Positions 43,969 through 51,929 of a stretch of 64,000 bases of DNA are shown in pieces. This stretch comes from Vulcanimicrobiota bacterium (lineage in GTDB: Bacteria > Vulcanimicrobiota > Vulcanimicrobiia > Eremiobacterales > Eremiobacteraceae). The translations under genes were made by a program, and so were the position numbers. The stretch spans positions 1 through 64,000 of the forward strand of contig JAFAKE010000068.1 of the NCBI GenBank assembly GCA_019235715.1. Reading direction: 5' to 3'. Position 1 is the first letter of the stretch. Every line of letters begins with the position of its first letter. Below the pieces are notes generated by a model, which did not search any database, was not told the DNA's origin, and saw nothing but the letters and a program-made list of their open reading frames with translations.

Positions 43969-44475
43969 TCATGGTGTAACAATCACAGTTGCAACGTTGG
44001 AGGAAGTGCCAGGGCCGAGCAAGACCGCTGTGATATGATATGTCCCCGCCTTCGTGATCCGATAACCCCAGTCCGAAATCGGAATGAATTCGCCGCCACT
44101 GGACTTCTCGACTATCGTCACTCCAGGATCAAGCAAGATCGTATGGCCGCTTATAGGACCGGCGCGCTGCGGAACGTCAGCAGCCTGGGGCAAAGCCACT
44201 CCGTCCGATCCTTCAATCTTGAGAAGGACATCGTTAACCGGACTAATCCTCGGCGGTATCACGAGAGATTGAGTGCTCATGTTTTGGTAGCTGATTCGCA
44301 CTTGAATCTTATCACCTAGACTATATTGGCTCTTGTCAGTTGCCAGTGTAACACGGACGCTAGCTGGCACATCCCATGAGTTGGCATATCCTGAGGCCGC
44401 CGGGAGCGGACCCGGACCACCCAGGACTATCAGGGCGGTCAACGCGGTCGCGATTTGAACAAGATTCGAGTTCAT
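43969..44475 (-). CDS. Secreted Ig-like protein of unknown function
   Basis: The 168-residue product has a signal peptide ending near LPAASGYA and a beta-rich mature domain. Segments such as VRVTLATDKSQYSLGDKIQVRISYQN and YRITKAGTYHITAVLLGPG recall Ig-like BsuPI or intracellular-protease-inhibitor folds, in which a YxxGD motif is common. No partner gene is evident. It is more A/T-rich than its neighbours and lies beside a degenerate-looking gap, so it may be a recent arrival. Confidence 0.65.
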   Translation of the reverse strand: MNSNLVQIATALTALIVLGGPGPLPAASGYANSWDVPASVRVTLATDKSQYSLGDKIQVRISYQNMSTQSLVIPPRISPVNDVLLKIEGSDGVALPQAADVPQRAGPISGHTILLDPGVTIVEKSSGGEFIPISDWGYRITKAGTYHITAVLLGPGTSSNVATVIVTP

Positions 44476-45124
44476 TTGCGATTCCTAACCACCTGTGGGG
44501 CACGGTTGCGGACTGTTGGGCGGTGGTGCTGTAAAAAGCGCACTCCACGTAGGCGCCCCCGCAATCCTCGAAGGAACGCCCGCCGGTTGCGCGGACGATG
44601 GGACTTGCGACAGCAGAGGCGCAATTCCATGACCAGAACATGACACGAGCACTGCGGCGAGAAGCGAGAGCCCCGCAAATTAGATGAGCGCGCTTCCAAA
44701 ATCTCAGTCTCATGAATCGCCCACAATCACAAGGCTTTGCGACGACCCTTCTTTCCGCGCAACGTTTCACTTCTTTTCTGCTGAGACGACTGTTTCCATC
44801 TGATGGAGTGTGCGACAGACCTGAGCTTCATATCATCAGGACCGAACTTGGCACCGTAAGGCAAGCGGTACAACATCTTCCAACGGGGTGCGCTTGTCGT
44901 TTTCAGCGACCAGGGCCGTGACGAGGTAAGTCGCATCGCAAGACGGCAACATGGCAGCGACGATCTAAACGGCTTTTCCAGGCCGGAGCCTCTCTCATAT
45001 ATTAGGGTCTGGCCCCACCCTTACGAGCATAGTCTTGCACGCTCGCTGATGAGGTACGGCTGATTCTTGCTCAGCCCGCTTTTTGCAGATAACGCGGGCC
45101 GTGATGATTAGGTTAAGGTCCCCG
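44476..45124. other. Gap without a convincing gene; possible gene remnant
   Basis: This 649-base stretch is less GC-rich than its surroundings, and no frame in it shows protein-like sequence of useful length. A short minus frame (44836-44952) reads like a real protein fragment (ATYLVTALVAENDKRTPLED). A GGGTCTGGCCCC sequence near 45005, of the type found at ends of some transposon-associated repeats, lies at its right side. A decayed insertion or gene remnant is a reasonable reading. Confidence 0.4.
44836..44952 (-). pseudogene. Possible coding fragment, 38 residues
   Basis: A short open frame, MLPSCDATYLVTALVAENDK and onward, has composition like a real soluble protein. It is bounded by a stop and has no ribosome site or continuation. 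A frame change after it gives no clear extension. It may be the remnant of a decayed gene, or chance. Confidence 0.2.
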
Positions 45125-46624
45125 TTACTCCGGTCTTTGCAGCGGGAAGAGCAGCACGTCGCGCACCGAGCTCTCGCCGCTCAGCAGCATCACGAGCCGA
45201 TCGATGCCGCTGCCCAAGCCGCCGGTCGGAGGCATGCCGTATTCGAGCGCGTGCACGTAGTCCCAGTCCGGCTCAGGCGCTTCCTGATCGCCGCGCGCGC
45301 GCTGTGCGGCCTGCGCTTCAAAACGCGTGCGCTGATCGTCCGGATCGTTGAGCTCGGAAAACGCGTTGACGATCTCCATGTGCGCGATGAACAGCTCGAA
45401 GCGCTCGACCAATTCGGCGTCGTCGCGCCGCCGCTTCGCCAGCGGCGACAGCACGAGCGGAAAATCGGTGACGAAGGTCGGGTTGAGCAACTGCGGCTCG
45501 ACGACCGCTTCGAAGATCTTGTCAATGACGTGGGCGTGACCCGCGCCCGCCTCGAGACTCAGCTTGAGGCGCTGCGCGACCGCGCGCGCGCGCTGTTCGT
45601 CCAAAATGTCCGCGCGTTCGAGTCCGCCCCACTTCGCCATCGCGTCGAGGTACGCGATGCGGGCAAATGGGCGCTCGAGTTGAAACGTTTCGCCCGCAAA
45701 CGTGTGCTCGCCGCGCACGCGCGCGACGCCGGCCAGATGCACGATCCAGTCCTCGGACAGATCCATCATCGTGTTGACGTCGCCATATGCCTGATAGAGC
45801 TCGAGCATGGTGAACTCTGGGTTATGCGTGCGGTCGATGCCCTCGTTGCGGAAGATGCGGCCCAGCTCGTACACCTTCTCGATGCCGCCGACGATGCAGC
45901 GTTTGAGGTTGAGTTCGGTGGCGATGCGCAGCTGCAGCGAGATGTCGAGCGCATTGGAGTGCGTCACGAAGGGTCGCGCATTGGCGCCGCCCGCGATCGA
46001 GAGCAGCACCGGTGTTTCGACTTCGACAAACCCGCGCTCGTCGAGGTAATGGCGCGTCGCGGCGATCAGCTTGCTGCGCAGCAGCATCGTCTCCAGCACG
46101 GGGCGGTTGACGATGAGATCGACGTAGCGCTGGCGGTAGCGCGTCTCGTGGTCGGTCAAGCCGTGCCATTTCTCAGGCAATTGGCGCAGCGACTTGGCGA
46201 GCACGGTGAACGCCTTGACCGCGATCGTGAGCTCGCCGGTCTTGGTCACGAACGGTTCGCCTTCGACGCCGACCAGATCGCCGCGATCGAGCGTGTCGAC
46301 CAAACGGAACTCGTCGCCGAGCGCATCCGCGCGGAAATAGATCTGGATGCGGCCCGACTGGTCGCTGACGTCGGAGAACACCGCTTTCTTGCCCATCGCG
46401 CGCACGGTCCCCATGCGCCCCGCAGCGCGCACGAGCGTGCCGCTTGCGTGCTCGCCGGGCTGCAGCGCGCCGAATTTCTCGTGCAGGTCGCGCGCCTCGT
46501 GCGAGCGGTCGAAGCGGGTCAGCGCGAACGGATCGCGCCCGGATGAACGCAGCGCGTCGAGTTTCGCTCGACGCGCTTTGATCAGTTCGGCTTCAGTCGC
46601 CCCGAGCTCGTGATCCTCGCTCAA
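45125..46624 (-). CDS. lysS: Lysyl-tRNA synthetase (class II)
   Basis: The 499-residue enzyme has an N-terminal OB-fold anticodon domain and a class II catalytic core. Motif 2 is around RIFRNEGIDRTHNPEFTMLE, and motif 3 is in the GLGSGIDRLVML segment. The start codon is TTG at 46624, overlapping the greA stop as TTGA. The minus-strand order greA-lysS is a common pairing. It ends the operon, followed by the gene-poor gap. Confidence 0.97.
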   Translation of the reverse strand: MSEDHELGATEAELIKARRAKLDALRSSGRDPFALTRFDRSHEARDLHEKFGALQPGEHASGTLVRAAGRMGTVRAMGKKAVFSDVSDQSGRIQIYFRADALGDEFRLVDTLDRGDLVGVEGEPFVTKTGELTIAVKAFTVLAKSLRQLPEKWHGLTDHETRYRQRYVDLIVNRPVLETMLLRSKLIAATRHYLDERGFVEVETPVLLSIAGGANARPFVTHSNALDISLQLRIATELNLKRCIVGGIEKVYELGRIFRNEGIDRTHNPEFTMLELYQAYGDVNTMMDLSEDWIVHLAGVARVRGEHTFAGETFQLERPFARIAYLDAMAKWGGLERADILDEQRARAVAQRLKLSLEAGAGHAHVIDKIFEAVVEPQLLNPTFVTDFPLVLSPLAKRRRDDAELVERFELFIAHMEIVNAFSELNDPDDQRTRFEAQAAQRARGDQEAPEPDWDYVHALEYGMPPTGGLGSGIDRLVMLLSGESSVRDVLLFPLQRPE

Positions 46625-47127
46625 CGCGCCTTCGCTTTGCCGCTCTTGCGGTTCGCGCGGATCGAGATGATCTTGAGCTGCACGTCGCCGCTCGGCGTAT
46701 TTGCCGTCACCGTCTGGCCCGGCTTCGCGCCGATGAGCGCCATGCCGATCGGCGACTCGTTGGAGATCTTCGAATGCAACGGATCGCTCTCCGCGCTGCC
46801 GACGATCGTGTACTCGTTCTCCGCACCGCTGTTGAGGTTTTTGACCTTGACGGTGCTCGCCAGGTGCACTTCGTCCGCGCCGCCTTCGCCTTCGACGATG
46901 ATCTTCGCGTTGCGGATCATCGCTTCGAGCTTCATGATGCGGCCTTCGATGAACGCCTGCTCCTGCTTGGCGTCCTCGTATTCGGCGTTTTCGGAGATAT
47001 CGCCGAACTCTTTGGCCTGGCGGATGCGGTCGTTCACCTCTTTGCGGTGCACGGTCTTGAGCTCGTCGAGCTCGGTTTCAAGCTTGCGCAATCCATCAGC
47101 GGTCAGTACGGTCTCTTTTTCCTGCAT
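46621..47127 (-). CDS. greA: Transcription elongation factor GreA
   Basis: The 168-residue protein has the GreA N-terminal coiled coil (LRKLETELDELKTVHRKEVN, then EFGDISENAEYEDAKQEQ with the two acidic tip residues). Its C-terminal domain has the family SNESPIGMALIGAKPGQTV sequence. It rescues backtracked RNA polymerase. AAAGGA precedes the ATG. A short basic tail (IRANRKSGKAKAR) extends the usual end. Confidence 0.97.
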   Translation of the reverse strand: MQEKETVLTADGLRKLETELDELKTVHRKEVNDRIRQAKEFGDISENAEYEDAKQEQAFIEGRIMKLEAMIRNAKIIVEGEGGADEVHLASTVKVKNLNSGAENEYTIVGSAESDPLHSKISNESPIGMALIGAKPGQTVTANTPSGDVQLKIISIRANRKSGKAKAR

Positions 47128-47151
47128 CGCGTCCTTTCAGTCCGGCGCGCG

Positions 47152-48081
47152 TTAAGAGCGCGCCGCTACATCGTGTTGTGGAAACGTCTCGATCCGGGGC
47201 GCGAAGTGTAACTCGTGCAAGACGCGCATGTAGTCTTCTTCGCGCACGTCCTCCCAGCGCTTGCCGAGCAGCGCGAGCAGCGCCGCCTCCATCACGTTGG
47301 TGCCGAACGACCGGCCACCGAGGTTCGGCGTGCTGGTCACGAGCCGCGCGACGCCGCGTTCGCGCAACTCGTCGACGTTGGCTTGCGTGACGGTGTTCGT
47401 GAGAATCGTCTTGCCGCGCAAGTCGTCCGGCATGTGCTGGCGGATGAAGTGGAAGTCACCGGCGATGACGTCGGCGGCTGCGTAGTACTGCGAGAACTTC
47501 GGCTCGGGCGGCTTTTCTTGCTTCTTGCCCGTGGGATAGAAGAACTGGAACGGCAGCTTGCACGCGTCGGGCAGATAGCGCTCGGCGAGCGCTTCGAACT
47601 CGGCCAGCGACGTCACCGGCTTGTCGATGCCGAGCGCGAAGATGAAGTCGCCGAAGGTGACGCGCGCGCCCGCGTCGACCAACGCCTGCGCCATGCCGAA
47701 GCGGTCGAGCGCGCTCACCATGAGGACCGGCCTGCCGCGGAAATCGATAATGCCTTCCTGTTGAAGGCGCTGGACCGTCTCGCGCTCGAGCGTGTTCTTC
47801 AGACCGCTGCCGTCGACGACCGGCGTCGTCTTCACCGCTTCGAGCATGCGCAAACCGTCGCGCAGCGCGTAGCGTTTCTTGCCGGCGTACAGGTAGACGT
47901 CGATGCCCCCGAGGCCGATCGCGTCGACCGTGCCGTCCAACTCGCGCAGCTTCGCGATCGCGCGATCGAGCGAGCCGTCAAAACCGATGCGGTTGATGTC
48001 GAAATGCTCGCCGAGCCAGTCGACCTCGATGCGGTGATCGCGCGTCGACGAGCCGAGGCTGACCGAAACGATCTTCTTCAT
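47152..48081 (-). CDS. Quinate-5-dehydrogenase-like protein of unknown activity
   Basis: The 309-residue protein begins VSVSLGSSTRDHRIEVDWLG and contains LDGTVDAIGLGGIDVYLYAG and RFGMAQALVDAGARVTFGDF. Homologues in other phyla are often labelled quinate 5-dehydrogenase, but the sequence shows no convincing quinate or shikimate site, so I treat the name as unproven. Its start overlaps the stop of the AAR-like reductase (ATGA), and greA follows by 24 bases. A joint function with that reductase is the most useful clue. Confidence 0.75.
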   Translation of the reverse strand: MKKIVSVSLGSSTRDHRIEVDWLGEHFDINRIGFDGSLDRAIAKLRELDGTVDAIGLGGIDVYLYAGKKRYALRDGLRMLEAVKTTPVVDGSGLKNTLERETVQRLQQEGIIDFRGRPVLMVSALDRFGMAQALVDAGARVTFGDFIFALGIDKPVTSLAEFEALAERYLPDACKLPFQFFYPTGKKQEKPPEPKFSQYYAAADVIAGDFHFIRQHMPDDLRGKTILTNTVTQANVDELRERGVARLVTSTPNLGGRSFGTNVMEAALLALLGKRWEDVREEDYMRVLHELHFAPRIETFPQHDVAARS

Positions 48082-49247
48082 CGCGCGTGTGCCGTCTGAT
48101 CGGGCTGCACCGCGGCCGCGACCGCAGCGCCGTTGGTCGCGGCGGCCGCGCGCGCTCTACGCGCCGCTTCGCGGGTGTGCGCGACTTGCTCGGCGCTCAC
48201 CGCCTTGTCGAACGCGCGCATGCCGGCAAGTTTGAATCCGTGTTTATCCGCCAGGCGCTCGATCTCGAGCACCTTGTCGAGGTGGATGCCGCGCCCGAGC
48301 GAGTAGTTGACGAACTTGTTCTCGAGCGTCAAGATCATCGTTTCGGACATGCATGCGAGCGCGGTGCGCGGCGGCAGACCGAAATCGAAATTGAAGTTCA
48401 CATCTCCCGGCACCAAGATGTTCCCGCCTTCGCTCACCAGCACGTCCGGACGCTCCGTCGCGACGCGACGCGACACGTCGTGCGGCAGCGACACCTCGCT
48501 GATGACCGCCCCAGCCTTGAGATCTTCGGGTTCGACGATCGCCGACACGGCCGAGGTCGCCGTGAGCACGAGATCGGCCTTACGCACCGCTTCGCGGACA
48601 TCGATGGTCCAGTCAAGCGCGGCGCTGACGTGCGGCTGCATCGCGTGCGCAAGATTCTTCAAGCGAGTGGCATTGCGCGCCGCGAGCGTCACGCGCGCGA
48701 CGCGATTGCCCAAGATCTGCGCGCAGGCAGAACCGATGCTGCCGGTAGCGCCGATCACGACGGCGCTTGCATTTGCTTCGTCGATCTCCAACTCGCGCGC
48801 GGCGCGGAATAAGCTTTGAATGCCCGCCGCGATCGTGTACGAATTGCCGGTCGTGATGGCGATCCCGGACACGGTCTCGGCCAAGGTGACGCCGCCGTCC
48901 CCCACGACCGATGAGAATCCGCCCAGGCCGAGGATGCCGCAGCCCAACTCCTTCGCGAGCTCAGCAGCGCCGACGAGACGCGCCATGATATCGGCGCGCG
49001 GCAACTCGAGCCACGACTCGGGCATGATCGGCACGCCGATGAAGTGCCCAGTGATCTCTTCGCCGGTCGCCGCGCTGCGCACGCCGGTGATGTCGGATAC
49101 CCGGTAGGGCGGGATCCATTCCAGAATCTTCTTTATGATAGGGCGTCCTTTGCCGACCGCGCCGGGATCATAGCGCTCGACGTCGTCGTAGGACAAAGGA
49201 TGGACGATGAATCCGAACTTGCGCAAATGCGGGGCTCCGTCGTTCAA
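48078..49247 (-). CDS. Long-chain acyl-ACP reductase (AAR)-like protein
   Basis: The 389-residue protein resembles cyanobacterial AAR, which reduces fatty acyl-ACP to aldehydes. It starts GFIVHPLSYDDVERY, has LGCGILGLGGFSSVVGDGG and ITTGNSYTIAAGIQS, a nucleotide site VVIGATGSIGSACAQIL, and RTALACMSETMILTLENK, whose cysteine matches the AAR catalytic Cys position. The end, GFKLAGMRAF, also fits. A roughly 35-residue Ala-rich tail is extra. The start is TTG at 49247 with AAAGG eight bases upstream. It is coupled to the quinate-dehydrogenase-like gene, rather than to the aldehyde-deformylating oxygenase of cyanobacteria. Confidence 0.72.
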   Translation of the reverse strand: MNDGAPHLRKFGFIVHPLSYDDVERYDPGAVGKGRPIIKKILEWIPPYRVSDITGVRSAATGEEITGHFIGVPIMPESWLELPRADIMARLVGAAELAKELGCGILGLGGFSSVVGDGGVTLAETVSGIAITTGNSYTIAAGIQSLFRAARELEIDEANASAVVIGATGSIGSACAQILGNRVARVTLAARNATRLKNLAHAMQPHVSAALDWTIDVREAVRKADLVLTATSAVSAIVEPEDLKAGAVISEVSLPHDVSRRVATERPDVLVSEGGNILVPGDVNFNFDFGLPPRTALACMSETMILTLENKFVNYSLGRGIHLDKVLEIERLADKHGFKLAGMRAFDKAVSAEQVAHTREAARRARAAAATNGAAVAAAVQPDQTAHAR

Positions 49248-49307
49248 TTGCGTGCCTTTTGCGTTTCGGAGATTGGGACGAACGCTCCTTGAGCGCGCGC
49301 GCCCGGC

Positions 49308-49757
49308 TCAGGCCCGCTGTGTGCGTTTTTCCGCGTGCGACTTGAGCGCCGACAGCATCATGAGCGAATTCTCTTCGACCTTCTTCTGCAGCGTCGGCCC
49401 GATGAGTTCGGCCAACGTCGGCACGCCGAAATCGTAGTCGACGCTGAGCACGACGTGCGTCACGCCGTCGCGTTCTGCGAACGTCCAGGCGCCTTCGAAT
49501 TTGTCAAGATCGCCCTCGATGAGCCGGTAGTCGATTCGTGTTCGTCCATCGTCGAAGACGTCGACTTCCGTCCACTCGATCGGGGCCTCTTCGACGAGCG
49601 TCTTCCAACGCGTCGTCGTGCTGTTGCCATCTCGGCTGATGACTCTGACCGACTCAACATCGGGCATGAACTCGGGGTAGCTCTCCATGTCCTTGGCAAG
49701 CTCGTAGATGACGCGCGCCGGCGCGGCGATGTCGATCGCGGTCTCTACGTAGGGCAT
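49308..49757 (-). CDS. START/SRPBCC-domain protein (polyketide cyclase/CoQ10-binding type)
   Basis: The 149-residue protein starts MPYVETAIDIAAPARVIYEL and continues through MESYPEFMPDVESVRVI to a C-terminal helix, ELIGPTLQKKVEENSLMML. This is the helix-grip fold that binds lipids or polyketides, as in COQ10-like proteins. An ATG at 49790 would add eleven residues but begins right after the upstream terminator. It precedes the AAR-like gene by 60 bases on the same strand, so a lipid-handling partnership is plausible but unproved. Confidence 0.85.
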   Translation of the reverse strand: MPYVETAIDIAAPARVIYELAKDMESYPEFMPDVESVRVISRDGNSTTTRWKTLVEEAPIEWTEVDVFDDGRTRIDYRLIEGDLDKFEGAWTFAERDGVTHVVLSVDYDFGVPTLAELIGPTLQKKVEENSLMMLSALKSHAEKRTQRA

Positions 49758-49791
49758 CGGATGCGGTTCTCGTCCTCTTCGCGCACGCATC

Positions 49792-49815
49792 AAAACGGCC
49801 GAGTAAACTCGGCCG
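49792..49815 (-). terminator. Terminator of the aminotransferase gene
   Basis: The eight-base stem CGGCCGAG and CTCGGCCG with a four-base loop (49796-49815) is followed on minus by TTTT (49792-49795). It ends the class III aminotransferase transcript just before the START-domain gene, which must therefore have its own short promoter or rely on read-through. Confidence 0.8.
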
Positions 49816-49842
49816 CTCGTTGTGACCGGGTCGATCGGCCGT

Positions 49843-51093
49843 TCAGCTCGTGCGTGCTAGCTCTCCGAGTTTTTCCTTGGCTTTGGTCACTCCTTGTCCG
49901 AGCAACGTGAGCGCTTCGTCGATCTCTGTTTTCGTCACGATGAGCGGTGGTTCGAGACGGATGACCTTTTGCTGGTTCAGCGTGTACGCCGCAGTCAATC
50001 CGAGCTTGAGGCATTCGGGGATGATCACGCCGCCGTACCCTTCGTTCGTCAGCTCGACGCCGACAAGCAAACCGCGGCCGCGCACTTCCGCGATGACGTC
50101 CGGATGCCGCGCCATCAGTTCGCCCGCGCGGTCCAGCATGTACGCGCCCAGCTCTCGCGAGCGCGCGACGAGATGCTCTTCTTCGAGCACGCGCAGCGCG
50201 GCCAGGCCCGCTGTGCACGCGAGTGGATTGCCGCCGAACGTCGAGGTATGGATAAGCGGCGCGTGTCCGAATGCGCGCGTCCAAACGTCGGGCCGGCTGA
50301 TCGTCGCGCCGATCGGGATGACGCCGCCTGACAATCCCTTGGCCACGGTCAAAATGTCAGGCACGGCGCGGTCGTGATCGACGCCCCACACGTAGCCGGT
50401 GCGGCCGAGGCCGGTCTGCACTTCGTCCGCGATGAACAGCGCGCCGTGCTTATCGCACAGCTCGCGCACGCCGCGCAGGTACCCGTCCGGCGGAATCATC
50501 ACGCCGCCTTCGGCTTGCACGGGTTCGACGATGAACGCAGCGGCGCCGGGCAGCGCGCGATCGAGTTCGTCGAGATCGCCGAACGCGACGTGGTTGAACT
50601 CGGGCACGAGCGGCTTGAACGAATCCTTGAACACGTCGCGGCCGGTCGCGGTAAGGCTACCCATCGTCTTGCCGTGGTATGCGTTGTGCGTCGCCACGAT
50701 CTTCGTGCGCTTGGTCGACAAGCGCGCGGTTTTGAGCGCAGCTTCGACCGCTTCGGTGCCGCTGTTCGAGAAAAAACTGATCTCGAGATCGCCGGGCGCG
50801 ATGCGCGCAAGCTCCTGCGCGAGCGCGGCGGTCTTGGCATTGAAGAACACGCGCGACGACAACGCCATGTGATCGAGCTGCTCGCGCACAGCAGCGACGA
50901 CCTTCGGATGCAGATAGCCGAGCGTGAACACGCCGTAGCCGCCGCAGAAGTCGAGATACGACTTGCCGTTCTCGTCGGTGATGCGCACGCCGTGCGCAGT
51001 GGTCTCGACCGTGGCGCCGGCGAGCTTCATGAAACGCGCGAGCGGCGGATTGATGTACTGCTTGTATGCAGCGTAGACGTCGTCAAAGGACAT
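49843..51093 (-). CDS. Class III PLP-dependent aminotransferase
   Basis: From the ATG at 51093 the enzyme is 416 residues. It has the fold-type I, class III pattern: SNSGTEAVEAALKTARL, LFIADEVQTGLGRTG with the cofactor Asp, ILTVAKGLSGGVIPIGA with the PLP lysine, and HTSTFGGNPLACTAGLA. The N-terminal YKQYINPPLARFM segment is like putrescine and ornithine aminotransferases. Exact substrate is uncertain; ornithine, putrescine or another omega-amino compound is likely. Upstream in-frame sequence is antisense to the next gene and was excluded. Confidence 0.88.
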   Translation of the reverse strand: MSFDDVYAAYKQYINPPLARFMKLAGATVETTAHGVRITDENGKSYLDFCGGYGVFTLGYLHPKVVAAVREQLDHMALSSRVFFNAKTAALAQELARIAPGDLEISFFSNSGTEAVEAALKTARLSTKRTKIVATHNAYHGKTMGSLTATGRDVFKDSFKPLVPEFNHVAFGDLDELDRALPGAAAFIVEPVQAEGGVMIPPDGYLRGVRELCDKHGALFIADEVQTGLGRTGYVWGVDHDRAVPDILTVAKGLSGGVIPIGATISRPDVWTRAFGHAPLIHTSTFGGNPLACTAGLAALRVLEEEHLVARSRELGAYMLDRAGELMARHPDVIAEVRGRGLLVGVELTNEGYGGVIIPECLKLGLTAAYTLNQQKVIRLEPPLIVTKTEIDEALTLLGQGVTKAKEKLGELARTS

Positions 51094-51156
51094 CGCGGTG
51101 TCTTTTTCTGCGGCGCAGGGGCCGCATCCCGCGCGGTGCAACGGACACAAGCGGTG

Positions 51157-51720
51157 ATGCTTGACAGCGCTGAGGCCGTCATCCGCTCGAAGCTTGATGA
51201 CGGCGAAACGCTCGTTTGGAGCGGGCGGCCGCGTCAAGGTCTGCTTCTGCAGCCGTCTGATGCGCTCGTCATTCCGTTCACGCTGCTGTGGGGCGGTTTC
51301 GCGATCTTTTGGGAATACGAGGTCGTGAGCTCGCACGCGTTCTGGGTGCTCCAGGTGTGGGGCATACCGTTTGTGTTGCTCGGGATCTATTTGATCGTCG
51401 GCCGCTTTTTCACCGACGCGGCGGTGCGCGCGCACACGGCGTATGGCCTGACCGACAAACGTATCATCATCGTGTCGGGGCAGCAGTCGCAGAGCTACGC
51501 GCTTGCCGACATCGCTTCGGTCACGCTTGCAAGCCAGCCGGACGGCAGCGGTACGCTCGCTTTCGGCACGCCGGGAACGCCTGCGCTTCCGGCGCCCGCG
51601 TCCGGTCTATACCTTGCACCTACGCGCGTGAACTTTCCGCGTTTCGCATTGATCGAGAACGCGCAATCCGTGTACGACCAGGTCGACGCGCAGCGCACTG
51701 CGGCCGCTCACAGCGCCTAA
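51157..51720 (+). CDS. Membrane protein with bacterial PH-like domain
   Basis: The 187-residue protein starts at the ATG at 51157 (LDSAEAVIRSKLDDGETLVW). It has two helices (about 30-48 and 58-78), then a soluble domain with YGLTDKRIIIVSGQQSQSYA, the hallmark of bacterial PH (bPH) domains. A C-terminal loop with PTRVNFPRFALIENAQSVY follows. The function of such proteins is mostly unknown. The long in-frame upstream region is antisense to the aminotransferase gene. Confidence 0.78.
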   Translation: MLDSAEAVIRSKLDDGETLVWSGRPRQGLLLQPSDALVIPFTLLWGGFAIFWEYEVVSSHAFWVLQVWGIPFVLLGIYLIVGRFFTDAAVRAHTAYGLTDKRIIIVSGQQSQSYALADIASVTLASQPDGSGTLAFGTPGTPALPAPASGLYLAPTRVNFPRFALIENAQSVYDQVDAQRTAAAHSA

Positions 51721-51775
51721 CCGCTCGCCTATCAAGAACGCTGATAGGGCCGATTGAATAAAACGATTAGACGCT

Positions 51776-51796
51776 CGGGTACACCCGTGTTACAAT
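51776..51796 (+). promoter_or_regulatory. Promoter of the cysteine-rich peptide/aceA unit, with palindrome
   Basis: An extended -10 (TGTTACAAT, hexamer 51791-51796) precedes GGGAGGTG and the ATG at 51831. The palindrome CGGGT-AC-ACCCG (51776-51787) lies just upstream of the -10, where a repressor or activator could act. The -35 is weak, which fits an extended -10 promoter. Confidence 0.55.
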
Positions 51797-51830
51797 GCGT
51801 GCACTGTTTCACTGGGAGGTGTTCAGCCCG

Positions 51831-51929
51831 ATGAACCAAGCCGATCCGCGCGATGACGCGCAGACGCCCGCGAGCAGCGAAGAATGCAATTGTCCGTTCG
51901 GCTGCAAGTGCGATCATGACAACCAGTAA
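51831..51929 (+). CDS. Cysteine-rich 32-residue peptide upstream of isocitrate lyase
   Basis: This short gene (start MNQADPRDDAQTPASSEECN, end CDHDNQ) has a good ribosome site, GGGAGGTG nine bases before its ATG. The C-terminal part contains four cysteines as CNC-PFG-CKC followed by DHD, a compact CxC-x3-CxC metal- or thiol-binding cluster. The first 18 residues are acidic and polar. Its stop lies inside the next gene, 14 bases past that gene's start, so translation is likely coupled. I know of no named family with this exact motif. Whether it is made as a peptide or serves as a control leader cannot be told from sequence. Confidence 0.6.
   Translation: MNQADPRDDAQTPASSEECNCPFGCKCDHDNQ

Noticed and set aside
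44360-44770. Minus-strand 136-codon frame overlapping the secreted Ig-like gene
   Set aside because: It is Cys/Arg/Trp-rich with no protein-like pattern and extends over a better-supported gene.
45060-45120. GCCCGC/GCGGGC hairpin downstream of lysS as a terminator
   Set aside because: The stem is only six bases with a long loop and no T-tract on the relevant strand.
45083-46546. Long plus-strand open frame antisense to lysS
   Set aside because: It is Arg/His/Gln-rich with no recognisable domain, and lies entirely opposite a clear lysyl-tRNA synthetase; such shadows are common in GC-rich DNA.
47152-48081. Firm assignment as quinate 5-dehydrogenase
   Set aside because: That label is used for homologues, but I see no diagnostic quinate-binding residues, so I only describe it as quinate-dehydrogenase-like.
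48087-48812. Plus-strand open frame opposite the AAR-like gene
   Set aside because: Arg-rich shadow frame with no domain; the minus-strand gene explains the region.
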